Origin: Flavobacterium piscisymbiosum
Lineage (GTDB): Bacteria > Bacteroidota > Bacteroidia > Flavobacteriales > Flavobacteriaceae
Length of the DNA stretch: 64,000 nt
Assembly (NCBI RefSeq): GCF_020905295.1
Contig: NZ_JAJJMM010000001.1
Coordinates: 3,844,001 to 3,908,000, forward strand
Direction: 5' to 3'
Shown here one piece after another: positions 1 to 9,057 of this stretch. Position 1 is the stretch's first letter. Each line of letters opens with the position of its first letter. A program made the position numbers and the translations under genes. The notes below the pieces were generated by a model. The model had not been told where the DNA came from. It did not search any database and saw nothing but the letters and a program-made list of their open reading frames with translations.

Positions 1-977
1 AATTGTCTGTTGGCCCTGAAAAAGATTGCATTGTCGAGTTCGCTGTAAATTTCTTCGAGGCTGCTGTTACTTGTAGAGATTTTTCCGTTTACATCTTTCA
101 CGTAAGTGATCGTATTCTCCATATAAATATAGGCGATTTGTTCTATTTCGAGCGAGACGATTTCGTTTTTCAGATTCGTTAAAATCCTTTTTTTATTCGC
201 AGGAGAAACAGATAAATCAGGAACTTTTGATTGCTCATTCGATTCTAGTTTTGATTTGTAACTGGTTAAATCATAGTTGAGTTTCGAAAGGCTTAAAACT
301 TCATTAAAAAGATTTTCATTTTTCTGCTCCAGTTTTCTTTCGTATCGGCTTCCAAAAAGGCGAATCATAAAAAAAGAAAGTAAAACAATCAAAGCGCCAG
401 TGCTGATGTAAACCAGAATAAAATAGAATTTTAAATCCTGAACTTGTTTATTTATGCTTTGTAGATTGGCGTGCGAAGCAATAATCCAATCGGTGTCTTT
501 AACCGGATAGAGGTAGATAATTTCAGCATCTTTTTTTTGATTGTTATAGTTTCTGATTCCACCGCCTTCGGTTTTATTTTTTAGATAGGAATAAAAATCT
601 TCAGGATTTACTTCATTATGCGTTGTCGAAATATACGATTCGTCAGGACCGGTCATTCGGCCAATTTTTTCCGGATTAGGATGGCAGATTTCTTTTCCTG
701 TTTGATCAAACATACAGATAAAACCCGTTTGAGTGTCGGTTTTTTCGATGCTCTTTTGTACGTTATTAATGATTACCTTTCTGTCACTATTTTGTTGCGC
801 TTGTAAAGAAATCAGGTTGGCCATTTCTTTGGCTTCTCTTTTACTGGACTCAATCTGAATTTTTAGAAATTGCTCCGTACTTAAACCTACCAAATAATTC
901 ATGCTAAAGTATCCGCAAATGTATACGACAACAAGTAATGATAAAAAAGTAAAAAGATAAAGCTTGTCTTTCTTCAT
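1..977 (-). CDS. Membrane-anchored LytTR transcription regulator with extracytoplasmic sensor, 3' end cut by window
   Basis: I translated this leftward frame from ATG at 977; it stays open to base 1, so about 325 residues are visible and the C-terminus is missing. A first membrane segment lies near residues 6-24. About 135 residues that look extracytoplasmic (Cache/PAS-like) follow, with HPNPEKIGRM and YPVKDTDWIIAS. A second membrane segment at about 175-200 is followed by a charged coiled coil. From about residue 260 the sequence matches a LytTR DNA-binding domain (IEQIAYIYMENTITYV, then FFRANRQ at the cut). The architecture suggests a one-component system that senses outside the membrane and binds DNA directly, without a kinase. 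Family assignment is by motif; the ligand is unknown. Downstream partners lie outside the window. Confidence 0.75.
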   Translation of the reverse strand, partial: MKKDKLYLFTFLSLLVVVYICGYFSMNYLVGLSTEQFLKIQIESSKREAKEMANLISLQAQQNSDRKVIINNVQKSIEKTDTQTGFICMFDQTGKEICHPNPEKIGRMTGPDESYISTTHNEVNPEDFYSYLKNKTEGGGIRNYNNQKKDAEIIYLYPVKDTDWIIASHANLQSINKQVQDLKFYFILVYISTGALIVLLSFFMIRLFGSRYERKLEQKNENLFNEVLSLSKLNYDLTSYKSKLESNEQSKVPDLSVSPANKKRILTNLKNEIVSLEIEQIAYIYMENTITYVKDVNGKISTSNSSLEEIYSELDNAIFFRANRQ

Positions 978-1378
978 AAGAATATTTGAATTGATGATCC
1001 AAATTTAATTAATAATAATCGGTTGGGTACAATTATTTTTAAGAGACAGCAGTCATAATTTTTGTTTAATTAAAGAACAAGTTTTTTGTTTTTAAATCGA
1101 TCATCCATTTATTCGAAAGGAATTTTAAATCAAGGTTGAAACCAAGTATAACCTTTCTATAAATGTTTTATCAGAAAGCCAGATTCTATTCAGTCTTATT
1201 TATTCCCTTTTAAGTTCATTTTTTCCCTTTCTCGCTATTTTAGTTGATTTCATTGAGGTTTCAGCGCTTTATTTGCAGTATGAAATTTCAAAATGAGATC
1301 AGTTTTGTTTCCCTGATTTTGATTTTTACAGTTTTAAAAGAAGTTCCAAATGCCTTATTAAATAGAAAAACATCCAAA
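978..1378. other. Intergenic region between divergent genes
   Basis: AT-rich gap between the divergent LytTR gene and the cytochrome gene. Apart from the candidate -7 box at 1000-1007, I see no repeat, hairpin or open frame of note. An open frame runs from TTG at 1244 into the cytochrome gene, but its first 45 residues lie before a better start with a normal signal sequence. Confidence 0.5.
1000..1007 (-). promoter_or_regulatory. Candidate -7 box for the LytTR gene
   Basis: Read on the minus strand, these bases are TAAATTTG, matching the Bacteroidota TAnnTTTG -7 element, 23 bases before the ATG at 977. A TTG at 1032-1030 could be the upstream element, but the 22-base spacing is wider than usual. 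Confidence 0.35.
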
Positions 1379-2335
1379 ATGAAAAAGCCAAAAATTTACA
1401 AAAGAAAAGTCATCGTGATTCCGGTCATCATCTTGTTATTGATTTTTGCAGGAATACAATTTATCCGTCCTGTAATTACAAATCCACCAGTTACGGGAAA
1501 TTTAAAAGTGCCGCATGAAGTGGAGACTATTTTAAGAAATTCCTGTTATGATTGTCATTCGAACGAAACCAATTTGGCCTGGTATGATAAAATAGTTCCC
1601 GTATCGTGGCTTGTTGCCCAACATATAAAAGAGGGCAGGAGCGGACTCAATTTTTCTGAATGGGATAAATTATCAGCGGCAGATCAAAAGGCAAAACTTT
1701 GGGAATCTGTGAATCAGGTTTCTCAGGGAGCAATGCCTTTGCAGAGTTATACATTGGCACATCCGCAGGCAAAATTATCTCAAAAAGATCTCAAAGTACT
1801 TGAAAATTATATATGGGGTTTAAGAGTAAATAATAAACCTCAGGATACTGCGAAAATAAAAGCATTAAACAATCAGACCGAAGAATTGAAAAAGGCTGAA
1901 AAGTCAGTTAAAATACCTAAAACACCAAACGGGATTGCGTACATAGCTGATTATAAAAACTGGGGTGTTGTAAGTACAACGCAGCGTCTTGATAACGGAA
2001 CAATGCGAATTATCTACGGAAATGATATTGCCATAAAAGCGATTAAAGATAAGAAAATTAACCCGTGGCCGGACGGTGCTATTTTGGCGAAAGCGGCTTA
2101 TGAGGAGGTCGAGGATCAGGATGGGAATATTTCTCAGGGCGCTTTTAAACAAGTCGAATTTATGGCTAAGGATCACATAAAATATAAAAAAACGAATGGT
2201 TGGGGATTTTCGAGATTCAAAACCACAGAATTGATTCCGTATGGTAAAAGAGCCGATTTTGTGATCGAATGTATGAATTGTCACAAGCCTATGGAAAAAA
2301 ACGATTATGTATTCACACTTCCAATACGTCAATAA
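1379..2335 (+). CDS. Haem-binding domain / cytochrome P460 family protein
   Basis: A 318-residue exported c-type haem protein. The start is ATG at 1379, because MKKPKIYKRK followed by a hydrophobic stretch (about 12-28) is a normal membrane anchor or signal. Domain 1 (about 40-150) holds CYDCH at residues 56-60, typical of the Bacteroidota Haem_bd family. Domain 2 (about 180-318) has the P460 layout (YKNWGVVSTT, NPWPDGAILAK) with a second haem motif CMNCH at 298-302 followed by KP. P460 cytochromes oxidise hydroxylamine or detoxify nitrogen oxides in some bacteria; which substrate applies here is not visible. The fused haem domain suggests an electron-transfer partner in one chain. The lipoprotein gene starts one base after the stop, so the two are almost certainly co-transcribed. 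Confidence 0.85.
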   Translation: MKKPKIYKRKVIVIPVIILLLIFAGIQFIRPVITNPPVTGNLKVPHEVETILRNSCYDCHSNETNLAWYDKIVPVSWLVAQHIKEGRSGLNFSEWDKLSAADQKAKLWESVNQVSQGAMPLQSYTLAHPQAKLSQKDLKVLENYIWGLRVNNKPQDTAKIKALNNQTEELKKAEKSVKIPKTPNGIAYIADYKNWGVVSTTQRLDNGTMRIIYGNDIAIKAIKDKKINPWPDGAILAKAAYEEVEDQDGNISQGAFKQVEFMAKDHIKYKKTNGWGFSRFKTTELIPYGKRADFVIECMNCHKPMEKNDYVFTLPIRQ

Positions 2336-2336
2336 T

Positions 2337-2816
2337 ATGAAAACGATACTCTATTTTACAGGAATTCTTTCTTTGTTTTTTCTTTTTTCCTGTGCAGATA
2401 AAACAAATGAAAACGCTTTGAATAAAGATGCTTCATTACCGGATGTACTGCTGGACAAGGTTTCAGGTTTGCAGGTGATCAATTCTTCTATCAATAATAA
2501 AAAACATACGACATCATTGCTCTACGGAAATCAGAAAACAGTAGAAAGATTAAAATCGGATGAATTAAACCTCAAAAAAGGTGAAAAATTAGTATGGATT
2601 ACATGGCATCAAAAGTCAGATCCTAACTGGATTGGCGCCATTATTCCGGGAAAATTACTATCGCTTGAAATTTTGGAATCTAATGGAGAAAAAGAAGGTT
2701 TTAACTATCAAAAATTTGAGGGAAACAAAATGGAACTTCAAAAAGATACTCTTGGTAGTGCTCATAGAATTAAGGAATTACTGAATCAAAAAAAGGCAAA
2801 TGTGCCTCAATTATAA
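2337..2816 (+). CDS. Lipoprotein co-encoded with cytochrome P460
   Basis: 159 residues starting at ATG 2337, one base after the cytochrome stop. The N-terminus MKTILYFTGILSLFFLFSC is a lipoprotein signal with its lipobox cysteine near residue 19. The rest (about 40-159) is a soluble domain with LLYGNQKTVERL and LVWITWHQKSDPNWIGA followed by IIPGKLLSLEIL. I know of no firm function. The tight coupling suggests a periplasmic or outer-membrane partner of the P460 protein. The earlier in-frame TTG at 2307 overlaps the cytochrome gene and would bury the signal peptide, so it was rejected. Confidence 0.7.
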   Translation: MKTILYFTGILSLFFLFSCADKTNENALNKDASLPDVLLDKVSGLQVINSSINNKKHTTSLLYGNQKTVERLKSDELNLKKGEKLVWITWHQKSDPNWIGAIIPGKLLSLEILESNGEKEGFNYQKFEGNKMELQKDTLGSAHRIKELLNQKKANVPQL

Positions 2817-2870
2817 ATCAATTAAACACTATTGCCGAATAGCCGTTCGCAAATCGATGTATAATAAATC

Positions 2871-2960
2871 TTTCACGCAGATTTTAAAAAGATCTAAGCA
2901 GATATACGCAGATTATTATCTAAATTAAAATTTGCCATAATCTCTAAGATCTGCGTGAAA
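2871..2960. repeat. Terminally inverted intergenic repeat, family A (TTTCACGCAGAT)
   Basis: A 90-base element bounded by perfect 12-base inverted ends, TTTCACGCAGAT at 2871-2882 and ATCTGCGTGAAA at 2949-2960, with internal CGCAGATTA and AAGCAGATA echoes. It has no coding capacity. The same ends recur at 26809-26966, so this is a dispersed palindromic intergenic family (REP- or MITE-like). Confidence 0.75.
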
Positions 2961-3113
2961 AAATCCTTTGTAATCGCTCACTATCATTTAAATGTGCTGT
3001 TGAAGTTTTGTAATCTCTGCCCATAATCGTGTAAAATTTCTGATTGAATCTTGAATTAATTTTAATCCTCTGTAAAAGAAATTATTAGAACAACAATTCA
3101 AACCATAATCATT

Positions 3114-3482
3114 ATGATACACAAAATAGAAACAGCAAAAAATTTAATTGCTTTTAGAGCACTTGGTCAGGTAACAACAGCTGATTTTAAAAGTGTTGTA
3201 CTGCCGGAATTAGAAGGATTATCAAAAGAATCAAATGAAATTAATTTTTTATTTGCGCTGGATACAGATATTCAGAATTTTACTGAAAATGTCTGGTTTA
3301 AAGATGCTGTTTTAGGATTACAGCAATTTGAAAATTGGAACAGGGTTGCCATCGTTTCTGACTCGGATGAGATGAATTTTAATGGCGGATTTACATTTAA
3401 TACTACGGGAGAATTACGTGGTTTTAAAAAGTTAGCTTTCAATAAAGCCCTGAAATGGGTCGAAGGAGATTCAATTTTATAA
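3114..3482 (+). CDS. SpoIIAA-like (STAS-fold) protein
   Basis: 122 residues, soluble, no signal peptide. The pattern MIHKIETAKNLIAFRALGQV, then DFKSVVLPELEGL, then a LFALDTDI strand and an FKKLAFNKALKWVEG end, fits the short SpoIIAA-like proteins that adopt a STAS fold. Their role is poorly known; membrane or stress signalling has been suggested. The stop is 9 bases before the ku start, so the two genes are probably co-transcribed. No catalytic residues are evident. The family call rests on overall pattern only. Confidence 0.65.
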   Translation: MIHKIETAKNLIAFRALGQVTTADFKSVVLPELEGLSKESNEINFLFALDTDIQNFTENVWFKDAVLGLQQFENWNRVAIVSDSDEMNFNGGFTFNTTGELRGFKKLAFNKALKWVEGDSIL

Positions 3483-3491
3483 ACTAAAGTT

Positions 3492-4262
3492 ATGAGAGCA
3501 ATATGGACAGGATCGATTAGTTTTGGGTTAATTAATATTCCCATTAAAATATTTTCTGCTGTGCAGGAAAGCAGTATTGATATGGATATGCTGGATGAAA
3601 AAGATCATGCCAACATCAAATTCAAGAGGGTAAATGAAAATACCGGAAAAGAAGTGGCCTATGCCAATATTGTAAAAGGCTATAAAATAGACGATAAATA
3701 TGTGATTCTTGAAGATGCTGATTTTGAAGCCGCAGATGCCGAGAAAACCAAAACGATCAACATTCAGAGTTTTGCTTTAGAAAAAGAAATTAATAGTATT
3801 TACTACGAACAGCCGTATTATCTTGAGCCTGATAAAGGTGCGATGAACGCTTATGCTTTGCTAAGAGATGCGCTTGAAGCATCGGGTAAAGTAGGAGTGA
3901 CGAGTTTTGTTTTACGTAACAAGGAAAGCCTGGCGATTTTAAAACCATATAAAAATGTGATTCTTTTGAACCGAATTCGTTTTGAGCAGGAAATAAGAGA
4001 TACAGCAGAATTAAAACTGCCTACAGCATCTAAAAAAGCCACGAAAGAAATGGATATGGCCGAAAAACTGATCGATCAGCTTACGGAGAAATTTGATATT
4101 AGTGCTTATAAAGACGAATATACCGCTAAGCTTTTGCAAATTATAAAGAACAAAGCGAAAGGCAAAAAACAAGCAGCGCCAAAGCTTAAAGTCGTTCACA
4201 AACAAAGCGACGATTTGATGGCGATGCTAAAAGCAAGTCTGGAAAAAAAGAAATCCTCTTAA
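3492..4262 (+). CDS. ku: Non-homologous end-joining protein Ku
   Basis: 256 residues, the normal length for bacterial Ku. The N-terminus [19 protein letters not shown] is the hallmark of the family, followed by the beta-barrel core ([18 protein letters not shown]) and a lysine-rich C-terminal tail after about residue 205. Ku forms a homodimeric ring on DNA double-strand ends and recruits LigD. The ligD gene is convergent, and the two 3' ends overlap by four bases (TTAA), so each stop codon uses part of the same bases. The SpoIIAA-like gene lies 9 bases upstream and likely shares the transcript. Confidence 0.95.
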   Translation: MRAIWTGSISFGLINIPIKIFSAVQESSIDMDMLDEKDHANIKFKRVNENTGKEVAYANIVKGYKIDDKYVILEDADFEAADAEKTKTINIQSFALEKEINSIYYEQPYYLEPDKGAMNAYALLRDALEASGKVGVTSFVLRNKESLAILKPYKNVILLNRIRFEQEIRDTAELKLPTASKKATKEMDMAEKLIDQLTEKFDISAYKDEYTAKLLQIIKNKAKGKKQAAPKLKVVHKQSDDLMAMLKASLEKKKSS

Positions 4263-6811
4263 TGAGGATTTTTGTTTTCCAGCTTGTGTAATATCTTTTT
4301 AATATTGGCACCTTTTCCTAAAACGGGTTGCCATAAATCTCCTTTTTTCTCAAATCGCTGCAGCACATTTTTGATGGTAAACTGCGATGGATGCAGTTTC
4401 GAATTTACTTCGCTCCATTCTAACGGAGTTGAAACTGTTGCTCCCGATTTAGGCCTTACAGAATAAGGCGCTGCAAGAGTTTGGCCGCGTCGGTTTTGTA
4501 GATAATCAATATAAATTTTATGATTTCTTTTTTTGATACTGCGTTCTAATGAAGTCGTTTCAGGCAAACGCGAATGAATTTCGATGGCCAGTAATTCGCC
4601 AAAAATTTTAATCGAATCATAATCGTATTGCGCGCCCAGCGGAATATAAACGTGTAAACCCGTTGCTCCTGAAGTTTTGCAGTAACATTCGGTTTCGAGT
4701 TCATCGAGAACTTCTTTTACGGTTAGAGCTGTTTTTACCACTTCTTCGAAATCATCTTTTTCAGGATCAATATCAATTACGAGCCAATCCGGATTTTCGA
4801 CGTGTTTGATGGTCGAATTCCACGGATTCATTTCGATACATCCTAAATTGGCCATGTACAGTAAAGTCGCTTTATCATTACAAATCAGATAATTGAGATA
4901 TTCTTCATTCGATTCTGAAAAGATTTTTTTGGTTTTGAGCCAGGACGGAACTTTATCAACATCGACATCTTTTTGATAAAATCCCGGCGCATTGATTCCG
5001 TTAGGAAAACGATTCATCGATTGCGGACGATCTTTAAGATAGGGAAGAATTAAATCGGCAACTTCATTATAATACTGTACAATTTCTCCTTTTGTAATAC
5101 CATCATCAGGAAAATAAACCTTGTTTTGATTGGTAAGATGCAAAGTGGTTTTTCCTATTTTTAAATCGTAATCGTTTTCTGTTACAGGAGTTGGTTTCTC
5201 TTTCATGGTATCTTTTTTTACATCTTTTTCGATTGCGTTATTTGATTTAATTGTAGACGGAACAAAAACTTCCGAAGCTTTTTTATCAATCCTTAATCCC
5301 AGATATACAGGATGTCTTAAATGCTTGTCATTTGTCCATTCTGAGAATTTAACCTGACAAACCAGCTTTGGTTTTACCCATTGAATCGTATCTCTTAATG
5401 CTATTTTTTCGCTTAGCGGAGATTCATTCACAAAAAGAGGTTCTAATTTGGTATATAATTCTTTTAAGGTTGCATCATTAAAACCGGTTCCGCATTTGCC
5501 TATAAACTGCAGTCTTTTGCCGTAATATTGCCCCAGTAAAATGGCTCCAAAATATTTTCTGGATTTTTTGGGTTCAGTAATTCCAATAATAATGGCTTCT
5601 TCTTCATTCGAAATTTTAATTTTAAGCCAGTCACTGCTTCTTTTATTGGACATATAAGTACTATCGGCTTTTTTGGCAATAATACCTTCGCCTTTGTTTT
5701 TTATCGAAAGATCGAATTGTTTCAAACCTTTTTCTATGGTATGTTCTGAGTAATAAATATTTTTAAAATCATATTTATTAAATAAAATTTTAAGTAATTC
5801 CTTTCTTTCGAGCAATGATAAATCAGTGATGAGATTTCCATCTAAATTAAGAAGGTCAAAAACATAATATTTTAAAGTTCCAAAACCTGTTTTAAGATAG
5901 TTTTGAAGGAGTTGGAAATTGGCTTTTCCGTTTTCATCTTCCACAACAATTTCACCATCTAAAACTGCAATATGATCTATTTTTTGTAATTCATCTGCAA
6001 TGGGTTTAAAATTGGCATTAAAAGATAATTCATTTCGGCTAAATAATTGTACATCAGTAGGATTAATTACAGAAATCGCTCGATAACCATCATATTTATT
6101 CTCAAATACCCACTCAGCATCATCAAATGCTTTTTCTTTGGTATTGGCTAACATGGGTTTGATAAAAACAGCAGCTTCTTCGGCTGATGCAGGATTATTT
6201 TTTGAAGCCTTTTTTTTATTGGTTTTTTCCTCCATTTTTTTAGAATTTTTCTCTAATTCGTCTAAAGTTCTTTCAGAAATAACCGATTTATTTTTATTTA
6301 ATATGTCACTTTCGGTCGCATGAGGATCTTGTTTTTTAATCAATAACCAGGCATTTTCCTGTTTGCCTTTTAGTTTGATTAATGAAAATTCTCCTTTTAG
6401 TTTTTTTCCTTTTAAAACAAAACTTAAATGACCTTTTTTAAGATCTGCCAATAAAGTTTTTTCCGGATTTGGTGTAGGTTCATCGGGAGTATAAGTGCCG
6501 TTATCCCAAACAATAACATTTCCGGCACCGTAATTTCCTGTGGGAATTGTGCCCTCAAAATCTTTATAGCTGTACGGATGATCTTCGACCATCATTGCCA
6601 AACGTTTATCATCAGGATTCATAGACGGACCTTTAGGCACTGCCCAACTTTTCAGGACGCCATCCATTTCTAATCTAAAATCGTAATGCAAATGCGATGC
6701 GGCATGTTTTTGCACCACAAAGATGAGTTCGTTTGCTGATTTTGCGACTTTACCTTTGGGTTCCTTAGTTTGTTTAAAATCTCTTTTCTGGTTGTATTTA
6801 GACAGTGACAT
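4259..6811 (-). CDS. ligD: Multidomain DNA ligase D (phosphoesterase-ligase-polymerase)
   Basis: 850 residues carrying all three LigD activities. Residues ~25-180 form the 3'-phosphoesterase, with [16 protein letters not shown] and putative metal ligands H36, H42, D44 and H78 at the usual spacing. Residues ~215-520 form the ATP-dependent ligase, with adenylation motif KYDGYR (lysine ~239). Residues ~560-850 form the primase-type polymerase, with the DID metal motif near residue 678. The order PE-ligase-polymerase differs from the mycobacterial order. The enzyme processes, fills and seals ends brought together by Ku, whose gene is convergent. The ATG at 6811 lies 14 bases inside the upstream membrane-protein gene, suggesting translational coupling. 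Confidence 0.95.
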   Translation of the reverse strand: MSLSKYNQKRDFKQTKEPKGKVAKSANELIFVVQKHAASHLHYDFRLEMDGVLKSWAVPKGPSMNPDDKRLAMMVEDHPYSYKDFEGTIPTGNYGAGNVIVWDNGTYTPDEPTPNPEKTLLADLKKGHLSFVLKGKKLKGEFSLIKLKGKQENAWLLIKKQDPHATESDILNKNKSVISERTLDELEKNSKKMEEKTNKKKASKNNPASAEEAAVFIKPMLANTKEKAFDDAEWVFENKYDGYRAISVINPTDVQLFSRNELSFNANFKPIADELQKIDHIAVLDGEIVVEDENGKANFQLLQNYLKTGFGTLKYYVFDLLNLDGNLITDLSLLERKELLKILFNKYDFKNIYYSEHTIEKGLKQFDLSIKNKGEGIIAKKADSTYMSNKRSSDWLKIKISNEEEAIIIGITEPKKSRKYFGAILLGQYYGKRLQFIGKCGTGFNDATLKELYTKLEPLFVNESPLSEKIALRDTIQWVKPKLVCQVKFSEWTNDKHLRHPVYLGLRIDKKASEVFVPSTIKSNNAIEKDVKKDTMKEKPTPVTENDYDLKIGKTTLHLTNQNKVYFPDDGITKGEIVQYYNEVADLILPYLKDRPQSMNRFPNGINAPGFYQKDVDVDKVPSWLKTKKIFSESNEEYLNYLICNDKATLLYMANLGCIEMNPWNSTIKHVENPDWLVIDIDPEKDDFEEVVKTALTVKEVLDELETECYCKTSGATGLHVYIPLGAQYDYDSIKIFGELLAIEIHSRLPETTSLERSIKKRNHKIYIDYLQNRRGQTLAAPYSVRPKSGATVSTPLEWSEVNSKLHPSQFTIKNVLQRFEKKGDLWQPVLGKGANIKKILHKLENKNPH

Positions 6812-7280
6812 ATGATTTTGCTAATAAGATCAGTGTTAATGAAATGGAATAAACTGCGGTTGCCACAAGACCGAAAATGATGTGGGCAAGAAGCAGCTGA
6901 AAGTAGTATCCCTTTAAATCGATTTGAGGCTGATGATTACTCATTTTAAACATAATCATCCAACCAATAATGCCAATAATACCGCTAATAAAGCCTAGTA
7001 TGAATCCGCTTAAAAACGAAATGGGTAAAAGATCCTGAACCCACAAAAAATGATAACACAGAACAAATAAAAAACCAATAAAATAATGCAGCAACCAGGC
7101 TAAAACAGCTTTTGATTTTGGTGCTAATTCAATATTTAATTTTGTTAGCATAAAGGTCAACAAAACAGGTTCTTTATACAATTCACGAAAGCTTGCCGAA
7201 GCCGCATAACTAAACAACGTCATTGCTGATGTGGCGGCAATTGAAACTACAATAAGTTGCAAAAAAATATAGATGTCCAT
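6798..7280 (-). CDS. Four-helix membrane protein coupled to ligD
   Basis: 160 residues with about four membrane segments: ~4-24, ~58-80, ~84-112 and ~128-155. The loop after the first helix carries ASASFRELYKEPVLL, and SNHQPQIDLKGYY lies before the last helix. I do not recognise a characterised family. The 3' end overlaps the ligD start by 14 bases, so the proteins are probably made from one message. That is a genomic link to end joining, not proof of a shared function. Similar small membrane proteins often sit in stress-induced gene sets of Flavobacteriia. Confidence 0.65.
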   Translation of the reverse strand: MDIYIFLQLIVVSIAATSAMTLFSYAASASFRELYKEPVLLTFMLTKLNIELAPKSKAVLAWLLHYFIGFLFVLCYHFLWVQDLLPISFLSGFILGFISGIIGIIGWMIMFKMSNHQPQIDLKGYYFQLLLAHIIFGLVATAVYSISLTLILLAKSYVTV

Positions 7281-7323
7281 GATGCGCTTTTTTAGTGTTC
7301 GGTTAAGGTTTTAAACAAAAAAA

Positions 7324-7379
7324 TCATGTACTTCAAATAGCTGTAATTTATTAATAAACAGAATTTTTGAAGTACATGA
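7324..7379. repeat. Nested inverted repeat between 7280 and 7384
   Basis: Perfect 14-base arms TCATGTACTTCAAA (7324-7337) and TTTGAAGTACATGA (7366-7379) enclose a second symmetrical core containing the 12-base palindrome TTTATTAATAAA. It follows the stop of the leftward gene ending at 7384, so the RNA would form a long hairpin. There is no clear U-tract on the minus strand. It may be a terminator, an RNA-stability element or a protein site. Confidence 0.55.
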
Positions 7380-7383
7380 AGTG

Positions 7384-7659
7384 TTATATAATTTGCTTTT
7401 GATCATTTTCTGTAATCTCATTTGTTTCCGGAGCAGTAACATTAGAGAGTTTTTTATAGCCTCCTAAAGTCAAAAGCGACATTCCCCATTTTCCTAAAGT
7501 AGCAGCTGTTTTACGTTTGCCGGCCAATTTTAGCGTTAAACCTAAAACTAATGATCCTGCGGCGGCGTATAGTATTTTATTGGCTGATATTCCCTGAGGT
7601 TTTTCTTTTATACCATAGCCAAAGTTTTCGCGGGTTTTGGGATTTAAAATATTTTCCAT
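7384..7659 (-). CDS. Small single-pass membrane protein
   Basis: 91 residues from ATG at 7659. A longer reading from ATG 7728 would add 23 poorly conserved-looking residues, and the shorter start, MENILNPKTRENFGYG, looks like a natural N-terminus. One hydrophobic segment (about 29-45, ILYAAAGSLVLGLTLKLAG) is followed by basic residues and a polar, acidic tail. It has no known family that I can name. It sits in a leftward group behind the acidic protein and ahead of the ligD pair, with only 80 bases to the acidic gene. Confidence 0.5.
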   Translation of the reverse strand: MENILNPKTRENFGYGIKEKPQGISANKILYAAAGSLVLGLTLKLAGKRKTAATLGKWGMSLLTLGGYKKLSNVTAPETNEITENDQKQII

Positions 7660-7739
7660 GATGTCAAATTTTATAATTAAACCTAATTTTTTAAATTGTT
7701 TTTTTTGAAGTAAGTAATTATTTTGCATTGATTTATTAC

Positions 7740-8225
7740 TTAAAATTCTCTCGGATTATTTACAGGATCTTTTTCTTCAAGATCCTGATCTATATCGTAT
7801 TCCTGATCGAGTTCGTCTTGTTTTAAATTGTCTGTAGCAAAACTGTCGGGATCACGATCGTTTTCGTCATAATCTTCTACAAGATCATCGTCGAGATCGC
7901 TTTCGTCAAGCTCTTCGTCTTCATCAAAATAATCGTCGTCTTCGTTATCTCTGTCAAGTGCATCTTCGAAATTATCATCTAAATTTAAATTGTCCGGATT
8001 TTCCTCTTCATTTAAAATTTGATCGTCATGATAATCTTCTTCTTCATCCATTTGTTTCTGATATTCATCGACATAACTTTCGTCGTTATTGTGGCTTGCA
8101 GCATAGATATCATTTTGTCTGGTATCAGAATCTAAATGAGTCTCATCTTGCTGTGGCTGCAAAATGCGATCGTCCTTGATGTAACTTTCATGAGTTTCGC
8201 TTGTTTTATGGTTTGAAGTATTCAT
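7740..8225 (-). CDS. Extremely acidic, disordered protein
   Basis: 161 residues dominated by Asp, Glu and Asn, with runs such as DEEEDYHDD, NEDDDYFDEDEELDES and DLDDDLVEDYDEND. There are almost no hydrophobic blocks, no signal peptide and no membrane segment, so it should be unfolded with a very low isoelectric point. Such proteins can act as histone-like acidic chaperones, DNA mimics or ion buffers, but nothing here selects among these. It heads a leftward group with two small membrane proteins and ligD. Low complexity might suggest a spurious frame, but the uninterrupted, regular codon use and normal ATG at 8225 argue that it is real. Confidence 0.6.
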   Translation of the reverse strand: MNTSNHKTSETHESYIKDDRILQPQQDETHLDSDTRQNDIYAASHNNDESYVDEYQKQMDEEEDYHDDQILNEEENPDNLNLDDNFEDALDRDNEDDDYFDEDEELDESDLDDDLVEDYDENDRDPDSFATDNLKQDELDQEYDIDQDLEEKDPVNNPREF

Positions 8226-8522
8226 AGCTATTTGAGGTTAAATTATTAGATAAGTAAAATATTTTCCTGATTCTAAATGTCTCATTCAAAATTAGTTATG
8301 AAGTACTTGTGTTTACTTATAAAATTTGAAATAGTAATTATATAATTAACAGCATTTTAGCTTTTATAAAAAGAAATCTTTAACCATTTTGCTCCAAATG
8401 AAAATTATATAAGCAGAAATGAAGATTTTGTAAGGAATTTTTGCTCAATTTTTAAAATATTTGAATAGAATAAATGGCATGAAGTAGCGCACCTGCAAAT
8501 CAGAATTTTAAACTTATTGACT
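8226..8522. other. Intergenic region between divergent genes
   Basis: About 300 bases between the acidic-protein gene and the receiver gene. It holds a short AAGTACTT palindrome near 8310 and otherwise only AT-rich DNA. A reverse open frame across 8405-8605 overlaps the receiver gene and has no family features. Confidence 0.4.
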
Positions 8523-8981
8523 ATGAATAAAAAAGGACCCATAGTAGTAATAGAGAATAAACAAGAAGACCGTAAATTATTTATCGAGGTTTTTAGCGAA
8601 CTCAACTACGCCAATGCAATTCTATATTTTAATACTGCCGAAACGGCCTGTAATTATATGCTTCGCCATCAGATTAAACCTTTTTTGGTTTTCTCTGATA
8701 TTGTATTGCTGAATGTTATGAATTATAAAGTGATGGAAACGAATCCGGATAATAATGGAGTAGGGACGATATTCAATTGTCCGTACTTGTTTTTTACTAC
8801 ATTATTTGAGCAGAGTTTTGTAATCGATCCGTATTCTTTGCCTACGCACAGCTATTTTGTAAGACCTTTTGATTATGACAAATTCAAGCAGGTTATCAAG
8901 ACAATTATAGAATATTGGCATAAGCCAAAATCTATTGCGCAGTATAATAAGATCGAGATTAAAGCAGTTAAAATTGAATAA
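8523..8981 (+). CDS. Stand-alone receiver-like protein with degenerate active site
   Basis: 152 residues from ATG 8523; an in-frame TTG six bases earlier is less likely. The alternating strands and helices fit a CheY-type receiver: beta-1 IVVIENKQED, beta-3 FLVFSDIVLL with the likely phospho-acceptor Asp near residue 60, beta-4 LFFTT with the conserved Thr, and YFVRPF at beta-5. The usual acidic pair after beta-1 is reduced to EN, and the invariant Lys of the K-P pair is Arg. Phosphorylation is therefore doubtful and this may be a pseudo-receiver. No output domain is present. It is monocistronic and ends in a strong terminator. Confidence 0.7.
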   Translation: MNKKGPIVVIENKQEDRKLFIEVFSELNYANAILYFNTAETACNYMLRHQIKPFLVFSDIVLLNVMNYKVMETNPDNNGVGTIFNCPYLFFTTLFEQSFVIDPYSLPTHSYFVRPFDYDKFKQVIKTIIEYWHKPKSIAQYNKIEIKAVKIE

Positions 8982-8984
8982 AAA

Positions 8985-9012
8985 AAATCCATTCGCCGCA
9001 ACGAATGGATTT
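8985..9012. terminator. Bidirectional intrinsic terminator
   Basis: An 11-base perfect stem, AAATCCATTCG with CGAATGGATTT, and a 6-base loop, flanked by an A-run on the left and a T-run on the right. It can end both the rightward receiver gene and the leftward barrel gene. Confidence 0.9.
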
Positions 9013-9057
9013 TTTTATTACTCCTGAAGAGCTTAGTTCATTAATCAAATTTTGATT

